Positions 55,232-63,027 of a stretch of 64,000 nucleotides of DNA are shown in pieces; within the stretch, counting starts at the first letter, position 1, and each line of letters opens with the position of its first letter. The notes below the pieces were generated by a model. It was given only the letters and a program-made list of their open reading frames with translations, did no database searches and was not told the origin of the DNA. A program made the position numbers and the translations under genes. Location: positions 1-64,000 of the forward strand of contig DAOSES010000013.1 in the NCBI GenBank assembly GCA_035363255.1. The letters are read 5' to 3'. The DNA comes from T3SED10-260 sp035363255 (GTDB lineage: Bacteria > Caldisericota > Caldisericia > UBA6126).

Positions 55232-55519
55232 ATGAACATCAGACCACTTGGTGATCGCGTAGTAGTAAAGCTCATCGAAGCTGAACAAACTACCAAGGGA
55301 GGTATCATCCTTCCCGATACCGCAAAAGAAAAACCCCAAAAAGCCAAAGTCCTTGCTGTAGGAACTGGCCGCATTCTTGACAATGGCACTCGGGTGCCCC
55401 TTGATGTCCGCGAAGGCGATTTAATTGTTTTTTCCAAATACGGTGGAACAGAGATTAAAATCGAAGGAGAAGACTATCTCATCGTCAACGAACGCGACAT
55501 TCTTGGCGTTATTATTTAA
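55232..55519 (+). CDS. groS: co-chaperonin GroES
   Basis: 95 residues, normal. MNIRPLGDRVVVKLIEAEQTTKGGIILPDTAKEKPQ is the usual N-terminal half, with the mobile loop about residues 17-32. AGGAGG precedes ATG. The 70 bases upstream hold no CIRCE element, so HrcA control is not visible here. Confidence 0.97.
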   Translation: MNIRPLGDRVVVKLIEAEQTTKGGIILPDTAKEKPQKAKVLAVGTGRILDNGTRVPLDVREGDLIVFSKYGGTEIKIEGEDYLIVNERDILGVII

Positions 55520-55547
55520 TTAATTCACAAAGCTAAGGAGGAAAACT

Positions 55548-57167
55548 ATGGCTGAAAAAATAATTCTTTTCGGAGAAGAAGCTCGCAGAAGCCTTACTGA
55601 AGGCGTAAACAAACTGGCCAATGCGGTAAAAGTTACCCTTGGACCCAGAGGAAAGCATGTAGTTCTTGAACGTAAATTTGGATCCCCCATCATGTGCGAT
55701 GATGGTGTTACTATTGCCAAAGAAATCGAACTCGAAGATCCTTTTGAAAATGAAGGTGCTCAACTCGTAAAAGAAGTAGCATCCAAAACTGCTGATATTG
55801 CCGGCGACGGAACCACCACCGCCACCGTTCTTGCCCAGGCCATGATCAATGAAGGTGTCAAAAACGTGACTGCAGGTGCAAACCCAATCGCAATCAAACG
55901 CGGTATGGACGAAGCAGTTCGCATTGCCATGGACGAAATCAAGAAAATTGCCAAACCCATCGAAAACAAAGAAGACATCGAAAAAGTTGGTACCATCTCA
56001 TCCAAAATGCCTACTATCGGAAAATCCATTGCTGAAGCTATGGACAAAGTAGGCAAAGATGGCGTCATCACCGTCGAAGAGCATGAAGGCTTTGACATCA
56101 AGGTTGATTTTGTTGAAGGAATGGAATTTGATCGCGGATATATGTCTCCCTATATGGTTACCGACTCAGAACGCATGGAAGCCATTCTCCGCGACCCCTA
56201 TATTTTGATTACCGACAAAAAAATCTCCTCAATTCAAGACTTTTTACCCATTCTCGAAAAACTTGCCAAAGGTGGACGCCCTTTCCTTATCATCGCTGAT
56301 GATATCGAAGGCGAAGCTCTTGCAACTCTCGTAGTCAACAAGATTCGCGGCACTTTCACTTGCGTAGCTGTCAAAGCCCCTGGTTTTGGCGATCGTCGCA
56401 AAGAAATGTTGGCTGATATTGCCACCCTTACTGGCGGACAGGTCATTTCTGATGATCTGGGAGTTAAATTTGAAAGCGTTGAACTCAATATGATGGGTCA
56501 AGCCGGTCAAGTCAAGATCGACAAAGATTCCACCACTATCGTCAACGGAAAAGGCACTCAAGAAGAAATCAAAAATCGTATCGAACAAATGAAACGTCAG
56601 ATAAAAGAAACCAAATCTGACTACGATCGTGAAAAACTCCAGGAACGTCTTGCCAAACTTACTGGTGGAGTTGCAGTCATTAAAGTCGGTGCTGCCACCG
56701 AAACCGAGATGAAAGAGCTCAAACATCGCGTTGAAGACGCAGTAGCAGCCACCAAGGCCGCTGTTGAAGAAGGTATTGTCCCTGGTGGCGGTACCACCCT
56801 CATCCAAATTTCCAATGCTCTTTCCAAAATCAAGCTCGAAAATACCGATGAGCAAACTGGTATCAACATCATCATCAAAGCCCTCATTGAACCCGTCAAA
56901 CTTATTGCCAACAATGCTGGAGTTGAAGGCATTGTTATCGCAGAAAAAGTCAAAACTCTCCCTATCGGACATGGATTTAATGCCGAAACCATGGAATATG
57001 TTGATATGGTGAAAGCCGGAATCGTCGATCCTGCCAAGGTTCTTCGTACCGCTCTCCAAAATTCATGTTCTATTGCCTCTCTGATTCTGACGGCAGAATG
57101 CTCTATAGTTGAAAAAAAGGAAAAGGAAAAAGCCGCTCCCATGGCTCCACCTTACCCTGAATACTAA
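55548..57167 (+). CDS. groL: chaperonin GroEL
   Basis: 539 residues. Full ATPase and apical domains (GPRGKHVVLERKFGSP, DGTTTATVLAQA, GGGTTLIQ). The end is KEKAAPMAPPYPEY; the Gly-Gly-Met repeats that usually end bacterial GroEL are missing. That tail lies inside the folding cavity and is dispensable in some bacteria. AGGAGG precedes ATG. Followed by an intrinsic terminator. Confidence 0.97.
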   Translation: MAEKIILFGEEARRSLTEGVNKLANAVKVTLGPRGKHVVLERKFGSPIMCDDGVTIAKEIELEDPFENEGAQLVKEVASKTADIAGDGTTTATVLAQAMINEGVKNVTAGANPIAIKRGMDEAVRIAMDEIKKIAKPIENKEDIEKVGTISSKMPTIGKSIAEAMDKVGKDGVITVEEHEGFDIKVDFVEGMEFDRGYMSPYMVTDSERMEAILRDPYILITDKKISSIQDFLPILEKLAKGGRPFLIIADDIEGEALATLVVNKIRGTFTCVAVKAPGFGDRRKEMLADIATLTGGQVISDDLGVKFESVELNMMGQAGQVKIDKDSTTIVNGKGTQEEIKNRIEQMKRQIKETKSDYDREKLQERLAKLTGGVAVIKVGAATETEMKELKHRVEDAVAATKAAVEEGIVPGGGTTLIQISNALSKIKLENTDEQTGINIIIKALIEPVKLIANNAGVEGIVIAEKVKTLPIGHGFNAETMEYVDMVKAGIVDPAKVLRTALQNSCSIASLILTAECSIVEKKEKEKAAPMAPPYPEY

Positions 57168-57195
57168 AAAAAAGCCCGGATAGACATACTATCTC

Positions 57196-57234
57196 ACAGG
57201 GGCGGACTCTTTTAAGGGTCCACCCCTGTTTTTT
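57196..57234 (+). terminator. intrinsic terminator after groEL
   Basis: Stem ACAGGGG-GGACTC (57196-57209, one mismatch) with GGGTCC-CCCCTGT (57216-57229), loop of TTTTAA, then a T run to 57234. Confidence 0.85.
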
Positions 57235-57261
57235 CTAAGATTATAAAAAAAGAGGAACAAC

Positions 57262-57843
57262 TTGAGTGATTGGGTAGGAGAAATTGTTGAGTGCTCCGAT
57301 ATTAGTACTATCAATGTTGAAGTTTATCCTCAACTGCAATACACCGAAGATCTAGCCCTATTACAAGCTGAAATCGATCAAAACCTTTGCATTTTGCCTG
57401 TATTGCACATGATGAAAGTACCCCTGGACCCTACACGAAAGGCTGTTGCGCTAAATATGGATCAAAGCGAGATTAATAGACAGTATCCTCAGCAGGCTCT
57501 TTTTATTAAACAATATTTCCATTGCTTTCTCGCAGGTTCGCTCCAGTCGGGTGTTTTTCGTGAAGCGTTTTCACCTCCTGGATTGGGTATTCATTCGCGA
57601 CTGAAGCCTCTGGAACTCAAATACTACCAGCAACTTCTCTCCCACGAAGCTTCACTTTATACTTTTTTATCCTGCTTCACCCGTGATCCATCCTATATTC
57701 CTTCCCTCAAAACCATTGGCAGAAACTTCATGAGAAATCAAGAAAATCAAGCTTACAAATCAGTATTTCTTAAAAATCTGAGCTTACTGCTTAAAGGGCA
57801 GTATTTTATCTTAAAAGACCTTTCCTCCTATATCTTTTCCTGA
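57262..57843 (+). CDS. unknown protein, HAS-barrel-like start
   Basis: 193 residues. TTG start at 57262 with GAGGAA six bases before. The opening WVGEIVECSDISTINVEV looks like the small beta-barrel that begins HerA/FtsK-type ATPases (HAS barrel), but no ATPase follows. The rest is helical. No membrane segment. It is separated from the recombinase by only three bases, so the two are in one unit. Family call is tentative. Confidence 0.55.
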   Translation: MSDWVGEIVECSDISTINVEVYPQLQYTEDLALLQAEIDQNLCILPVLHMMKVPLDPTRKAVALNMDQSEINRQYPQQALFIKQYFHCFLAGSLQSGVFREAFSPPGLGIHSRLKPLELKYYQQLLSHEASLYTFLSCFTRDPSYIPSLKTIGRNFMRNQENQAYKSVFLKNLSLLLKGQYFILKDLSSYIFS

Positions 57844-57846
57844 GTT

Positions 57847-58818
57847 ATGCAAAAAACAAGCACTGAAGATCAACTTCCTGTTTTACAGTACGACAAGGAT
57901 CAATTGGCTTTGCTTATCCTTCGCTTTATCAGCGCTCTGGATCTAAAAGAAACTTCCAAATACACCTATCAGCGTGAATTAAAACCTTTCAGCGAATGGG
58001 TAGTCAAAAACCGTGTCAAACAGCCCATTCGAGATGATATTCTTCAATACAAAGCTTTTCTCGAAAAACAAGGACTCTCTCCTCTCACCATATCTTCCTA
58101 CATTGTGGTGGTTCGACGTTTTTTTGAATGGATGGAGAGTGAGAAAATATACCCCAACATTGCACGGGGTGTCAAAGGAATGAAGCGAAATCGAGGTTTT
58201 CGTAAAGACCCCTTAACCCTGAATCAAATCCAAAAACTCTTGCAACATATGGAACGAGAAAGTTATCAAGGACTTCGCGATTTTGCCATCATAAATCTGT
58301 TAATTAGGACTGGTTTGCGCACCATCGAGCTGGTAAGATCCAATGTAGGAGATATTCGTCAGGAAAGCGGGCAATCGGTTTTGTGGGTGCAAGGCAAGGG
58401 CAGGGATAGTAAAGATGAGTTTGTAGTCCTCACCGATCAAACTCTTCTTCCGATTCAGGAATACCTTAAAAAATGTCGAAGCAAACGCTTGCGAGAAACT
58501 GATCCCCTGTTTTCCTCCATCAGCGACAGAAATTCAGGCATGCGTCTCACCACACGCTCAATATCACGCATTGTCAAAGACAATCTACGTCGAATAGGCA
58601 TTGACAACCTTCGACTTACCGCTCATAGCCTCCGACATACTGCCATCACCCTCGCTTTGCAAGGGGGAGCCAGTCTTCAAGAAGCTCAAGCTCTTGGAAG
58701 ACACGCCAATATCAACACCACCATGATTTACGCTCACAATATAAATCGTGTATCGAACGCTCCTGAGCACAAAATTGATGAGCTTTTACGACTTGATCTC
58801 GAAGAAAAAAAGAAATAG
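57847..58818 (+). CDS. XerC/XerD-type tyrosine recombinase
   Basis: 323 residues. N-terminal SAM-like core-binding domain (about 20-110), catalytic domain with Arg in TGLRTIELV, Lys in GKGRDSK, HxxR in HSLRHT, His in GRHAN and the nucleophile Tyr in TTMIYAHN. It may be a chromosome-dimer resolvase or a mobile-element integrase; the neighbours show no attachment sites or phage genes, so no element is claimed. ATG begins three bases after the previous stop. Confidence 0.85.
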   Translation: MQKTSTEDQLPVLQYDKDQLALLILRFISALDLKETSKYTYQRELKPFSEWVVKNRVKQPIRDDILQYKAFLEKQGLSPLTISSYIVVVRRFFEWMESEKIYPNIARGVKGMKRNRGFRKDPLTLNQIQKLLQHMERESYQGLRDFAIINLLIRTGLRTIELVRSNVGDIRQESGQSVLWVQGKGRDSKDEFVVLTDQTLLPIQEYLKKCRSKRLRETDPLFSSISDRNSGMRLTTRSISRIVKDNLRRIGIDNLRLTAHSLRHTAITLALQGGASLQEAQALGRHANINTTMIYAHNINRVSNAPEHKIDELLRLDLEEKKK

Positions 58819-58908
58819 TAACTGAATAATACTTAAACTTATTTAAAAAATATTGACTATTGAAACTATTATGATAAGTTAATAGTGAATAATATTTAGG
58901 AGGTTTTC

Positions 58909-59442
58909 ATGTTATTTTTGAAACAGATATTACTAAGCATCTTGTTGATAGGAGCGTTGAGCCTGAGCGCATGCAACACAACTCCAAGCTCCAATACCGA
59001 TCCAGACCAAGGCTCTGTTACGCCCCCTGTAGTCAGCGAAGAGAATCCTTCTTCTCCAGCAACGCAAGAGACGTATCAATTATTTTTTAACAACATCAAA
59101 AAAGATCCCCAAATGCTCGATTGCGAGAAAGTTTATCCAGTTACGCGAAATTTCAAACTTCGTCTAAACTACGAAGAAGTTCTGCTTGCACTCTTAAATG
59201 GTCCCACCGAAGCAGAAAAAGAAGAGGGATTTGTTCCTCCAAGCATTCGCTCATATGCTATCAACTATGTCATTCTTTCTGGAGACACTGCCAAGATTGA
59301 TTTCAAAATCCTTGAAATCAGTGGATCCTGCGCTGTAGGTTCTCTCAGAGCCCAACTTACCGAGACCTTCAAGCAGTTCCCTGGAATTACCAAGGTAAGC
59401 ATCACCCTTCTTGGACAAAGCGAGGGCATTCTCGAACCCTAA
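58909..59442 (+). CDS. GerMN-domain lipoprotein
   Basis: 177 residues. The signal peptide ends in LSLSAC (lipobox), a Ser/Thr/Pro-rich linker follows, then a GerMN domain (about 65-175: YQLFFNN...RNFKLRLNYEEVLLALLNGPTEAEKEEGFVPPSI...GDTAKIDF). GerMN domains are on the outer face of spore or cell envelope proteins. AGGAGG precedes ATG. A terminator follows. Confidence 0.85.
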   Translation: MLFLKQILLSILLIGALSLSACNTTPSSNTDPDQGSVTPPVVSEENPSSPATQETYQLFFNNIKKDPQMLDCEKVYPVTRNFKLRLNYEEVLLALLNGPTEAEKEEGFVPPSIRSYAINYVILSGDTAKIDFKILEISGSCAVGSLRAQLTETFKQFPGITKVSITLLGQSEGILEP

Positions 59443-59459
59443 GTTTTCTTAGTTTTTTC

Positions 59460-59502
59460 AGGGCTTACTCTCATGATACCCATGAAAGTAGGCCCTTTTT
59501 TT
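59460..59502 (+). terminator. intrinsic terminator after the GerMN gene
   Basis: A 16-bp stem 59460-59475 with 59481-59496 (two G-U pairs), loop of five, then T run to 59502. Confidence 0.88.
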
Positions 59503-59553
59503 ATTGGTTTCCCGAGCTTTTTGATTATAATACCCTCAGGTATATATTAAAAA

Positions 59554-60081
59554 ATGATGATTAAACGTGTTCATAAGTTGATTATTATATCTGTTTTTTT
59601 GTTGCTTGTGGTGTTTCCATTGTCTTCGACATTATCACAAGAGCAAACGACCGTTATTCATCTCAAAATTGGATCCACTACCGTCTGGATCAACGACCAA
59701 AGGCAGGAGTTAGACCTGGCTCCATTTTTATACCAAAAGCGCACTATGGTTCCATTGCGTTTTTTTAGTGAAGCTTTTGGAGCTACGATTGAGTGGGTAG
59801 CCAACCCAAAACTTTCCGGGGAGGGCCTCATTCTTATTGATTTACCCCAACAAGGCACTCGAATCAAGCTTCATACCCAGGTATATCTTGTCTTTGTCGA
59901 AAGCACCCTTCCTTCCAGCCCCATACCTTCTGTCAAGACCCACACCCTGGATATCGCCCCTTTTGTGGTCAAACCCCAAAATCGAAGTGTTGTTCCGATA
60001 CGCTTTATCAGTGAAATTTTTGGAGCTTCGCTTGATTGGAACGCAGAGTATCAATCCATAACTGTTACTTACACTCGATAG
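59554..60081 (+). CDS. secreted copper-amine-oxidase-N-type (stalk) protein
   Basis: 175 residues. A signal peptide (about 1-29, ends SSTLSQEQ) then two copies of the copper amine oxidase N-terminal-like fold: VWINDQRQELDLAPFLYQKRTMVPLRFFSEAFGA and HTLDIAPFVVKPQNRSVVPIRFISEIFGASLDW. The VPLRF/VPIRF ... FGA pattern marks the family; there is no metal site implied. It is directly before the longer paralogue at 60083. Confidence 0.85.
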   Translation: MMIKRVHKLIIISVFLLLVVFPLSSTLSQEQTTVIHLKIGSTTVWINDQRQELDLAPFLYQKRTMVPLRFFSEAFGATIEWVANPKLSGEGLILIDLPQQGTRIKLHTQVYLVFVESTLPSSPIPSVKTHTLDIAPFVVKPQNRSVVPIRFISEIFGASLDWNAEYQSITVTYTR

Positions 60082-60082
60082 G

Positions 60083-62350
60083 ATGAAACATAGGCTTATA
60101 ATCCCAGGACTCCTTCTTTGCCTGATTCTAAGCCCCTTTGGATCTATTTTTCAGAGCTTCACTCCAAGTTACTCAGAGGTTTTTGCACAAGACCTATTTC
60201 AGCGCACCCAACCCAAGCTGATTTGGGAAAAAACCTTCGGCGGAAGAGGAGATGACAGGGGAGTTCGTAGCGTTTATTGTCCCACAGAAAACTGCCTTTT
60301 TTCTGTGGGTACCACCATCGATATATCTCAGCTAAATTCCAGCATATATGTGGTTAAATCCTCTCTGGACGGTGAAGTATTGTGGGAAAGAAACTATGGC
60401 TCACACACCAACAACAGTGCTGTGGGGGTTTTAATCAATCAACAAAAAGAGCTCCTTGTTTGTTCTAATGTCATGAATGTAAACGATAGCTCAGAGCCCA
60501 ACAATATTTCCATCATGCGCATCAACTATCAAGGTCAACTCATCGAAGAAATTGTCTTGTATAGCCCTCAACAGCAATATGTTTCCCGCTTGCTTCAATT
60601 GCCCGATCAAGGCTATCTTATCTTAGGCTCCATATACGATGAATCCCAGCTCATTGATGAAATTTTCTTACTCAAGCTCAAATCAAGCTTTGAAGTCGAA
60701 TGGCAAAAAACTCTTGCCAAAGAAGCCTTGCTTACAGCTCATGATCTTGTTTCAACCGATGAGGGTTACCTTGTCCTTAGTACTATGCTCGATCCATATG
60801 GTCAAATGAAGATGTTGCTTATTAGTGTGGATCGAAAAGGAGAAACTCTCTGGAAAAAGAATTATGGCGACAAACAAAACTACATGGGTAGCTCTCTTAT
60901 AAGAAGTGCTGATGGGCAGTACATCGTTTTAGGGGAAACTGATGCCTATGGCGACGATGTGGGTATCGTTTTAATGAAAATCAATAGCGAAGGCAACAAA
61001 GCTTGGGAAAAGTTTCACCGTATGAAAGCAAGCACCATAGGCAGAAGTATCATTGAAACCTGCAATCAGGGTTTTTTGATCGCTGGGGCCACCGACATCA
61101 GCATCGAGGATATCTTGTATTCCTCGGGCAAAGCCAATGCCTATCTTCTTTTTGTGGATTCCTTTGGCAATATGCTTTGGGAACGTTCTTATGGAGGCTC
61201 ATCTCATGACTTCCTTTTACATATTCTCAAACTACCCGACAACAGCTTTCTCCTGACTGGTCGCTCTTCTTCATTCAGTAAAAGCAAAGATATGGACCTA
61301 TACATGCTTTATCTAAGCGCCTTTGTCTATGATAAACCAGTCATGAGTATTCAACCCCAAAAGTTGTATTTTGGAGTGCTCGAAAAAAATTCCTCTTCTC
61401 CGGTGCGGATAGTGTATATTTCCAACGACGGATTGGGCAATCTAAATGGCTATATCAATTCGCTTGAACCCTGGATCAACACCACCGACAGCACCTTCAT
61501 CATCCCTACTTTTGGCTTTTTAGCACTCCCTGTCAGCGTTGACCCCAAACAAATGAAAGAAGGCAACTATACTGGAGCCATTTCTCTGCAAACTAACGGG
61601 GGGGATGCAGAGATTGAAATCTTTGTGGATATTATCGATAACTCTCCCTACTTGAACGTAGCCCCTTCCTACCTTGATTTTGGTATCATCCAAAGCAGAG
61701 AAGTCCTAAAACAAAATCTACGTATCAGCAACCAAGGACGTCAAAATCTTTTTGGATCCTTGCAGAGCTCCCAAGCCTGGCTCAAAGTATCTCAAGATCG
61801 ATTTATGTCCAACCAAATCGACCTGGAAGTTGAAATTGATCCTTCCAGACTACGCAATGGACTCCACGAGGCTGATCTCATCATTCAAAGCAATGGTGGC
61901 AACCAGAAAGTGCCCATTCGAGTGGAATGTCGTTTTCAAGTCATTACCCTTCTTCTTACGATAGGAAAAAACGAAGCTATACTCAATCAGGAAAAATTAC
62001 CCATTGATCCCAATAATCCCCATGTAGTTCCCTTGATTCGCCAGGGAAGAACCTTGGTTCCCCTGCGTTTTTTGGCTGAAGTATTTGGTGCTTTGGTAGC
62101 ATGGAATCCAGACCTAAAAACCATTCAGCTCGAGAATGCTCCTAAAAAGATATCCATTTGGCTCCAGGTCAACAATACTGAAGCAAAAATCAATACAAAA
62201 CCTGTCCTATTGGACGTCCCCCCCATGATTATCGAAAACCGGGTATTTGTCCCCTTGAGATTTCTGGCTGAAGCTTTTGATGCCGAAGTGAATATAGATC
62301 AGAGCAACAAAGAACAGGCGATGACTATCATCATTCGTTATGAAAAATGA
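60083..62350 (+). CDS. large secreted repeat protein with stalk domain
   Basis: 755 residues. Signal peptide about 1-36. Residues about 45-420 are repeats like WEKTFGGRGDDRG, LWERNYGSHTNN and LWERSYGGSSHDF, in the beta-propeller delta-60 style. Two sandwich domains (about 425-530 and 530-625) follow, with YFGVLEKNSS and YLDFGIIQSREV starts. The last part (640-755) holds two stalk-type units (VPLRFLAEVFGA, VPLRFLAEAFDA). It starts two bases after the preceding stop and ends 11 bases past the start of the methyltransferase gene. Cell-surface role inferred. Confidence 0.8.
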   Translation: MKHRLIIPGLLLCLILSPFGSIFQSFTPSYSEVFAQDLFQRTQPKLIWEKTFGGRGDDRGVRSVYCPTENCLFSVGTTIDISQLNSSIYVVKSSLDGEVLWERNYGSHTNNSAVGVLINQQKELLVCSNVMNVNDSSEPNNISIMRINYQGQLIEEIVLYSPQQQYVSRLLQLPDQGYLILGSIYDESQLIDEIFLLKLKSSFEVEWQKTLAKEALLTAHDLVSTDEGYLVLSTMLDPYGQMKMLLISVDRKGETLWKKNYGDKQNYMGSSLIRSADGQYIVLGETDAYGDDVGIVLMKINSEGNKAWEKFHRMKASTIGRSIIETCNQGFLIAGATDISIEDILYSSGKANAYLLFVDSFGNMLWERSYGGSSHDFLLHILKLPDNSFLLTGRSSSFSKSKDMDLYMLYLSAFVYDKPVMSIQPQKLYFGVLEKNSSSPVRIVYISNDGLGNLNGYINSLEPWINTTDSTFIIPTFGFLALPVSVDPKQMKEGNYTGAISLQTNGGDAEIEIFVDIIDNSPYLNVAPSYLDFGIIQSREVLKQNLRISNQGRQNLFGSLQSSQAWLKVSQDRFMSNQIDLEVEIDPSRLRNGLHEADLIIQSNGGNQKVPIRVECRFQVITLLLTIGKNEAILNQEKLPIDPNNPHVVPLIRQGRTLVPLRFLAEVFGALVAWNPDLKTIQLENAPKKISIWLQVNNTEAKINTKPVLLDVPPMIIENRVFVPLRFLAEAFDAEVNIDQSNKEQAMTIIIRYEK

Positions 62351-63026
62351 AGACCTGCTTGATCGCTTAAAACTATCTTTTCAAGAATCTGCAAGAATTG
62401 AAGCGCAAGGACGTTCACTAGCTTCAATACTACCTGACGAAATCATCCATGATCCTGTCTATCCCTATTTCAAAACCTGCACTTCCTATAGTGGAAGCCC
62501 GGATATTATTGATTATTTTCAACCTAGCAAAGGTCAAAACTATCTTGATTTTGGAGCTTTTTTAAATTTGGAAAGGTATCATTTATACTGCTATCCCTGG
62601 CAATACTTCGGACTGGAAGCAGCTCCAGAAATAGTATTCCGTATGCAGGATTTCATCCAACAACGTCATCTGAAAAATGCCAAAATGTTTTTATCTCAAG
62701 GGATCGATCTGGACTTTGCTTCCTCTTTCTTCCATTGCATCACCTGTATTGGAGTTTTGGAATATTATCCTCTCGAAGAAAGCAGAAAGCTTCTCCTCGA
62801 ACTGTGTCGAGTGTTAAAAAAACGCGGAAAAATGATACTCGATATTCCGAACATTAAGCATGAAGCCTTCCAACTATTATGCAAAATGGAAGCTTTTTTA
62901 AAACGAGAGCTTCAACTTCGTATCTCTTTTGAAGAGTTCCTATCCTTTTTACCGACAAACATCCAATGCCATGCAATGGATGAAAGCCAGGTTATGACCA
63001 GATTTTACATGGAAAAAGACTCTTGA
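62340..63026 (+). CDS. class I SAM-dependent methyltransferase-like protein
   Basis: 228 residues. The pattern of Methyltransf_11: YLDFGAFLNLE (motif I is DFGAF rather than DxGxG), a CITCIGVLEYYPLEESRKLLLELCRVLKKRGKMILDIPN segment for motifs IV-V. Loss of the glycine-rich loop means SAM binding is uncertain. No substrate suggested. Overlaps the previous gene by 11 bases. Confidence 0.65.
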   Translation: MKNEDLLDRLKLSFQESARIEAQGRSLASILPDEIIHDPVYPYFKTCTSYSGSPDIIDYFQPSKGQNYLDFGAFLNLERYHLYCYPWQYFGLEAAPEIVFRMQDFIQQRHLKNAKMFLSQGIDLDFASSFFHCITCIGVLEYYPLEESRKLLLELCRVLKKRGKMILDIPNIKHEAFQLLCKMEAFLKRELQLRISFEEFLSFLPTNIQCHAMDESQVMTRFYMEKDS

Positions 63027-63027
63027 T

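Noticed and set aside
56244..57059. Minus-strand open frame of 271 codons inside groEL
   Set aside because: A long shadow caused by codon bias of groEL; low-complexity, Phe/Asp-rich, no start signal.
57847..58818. Integrative element or prophage at the recombinase
   Set aside because: No attachment repeats, tRNA or phage or conjugation genes lie beside it.
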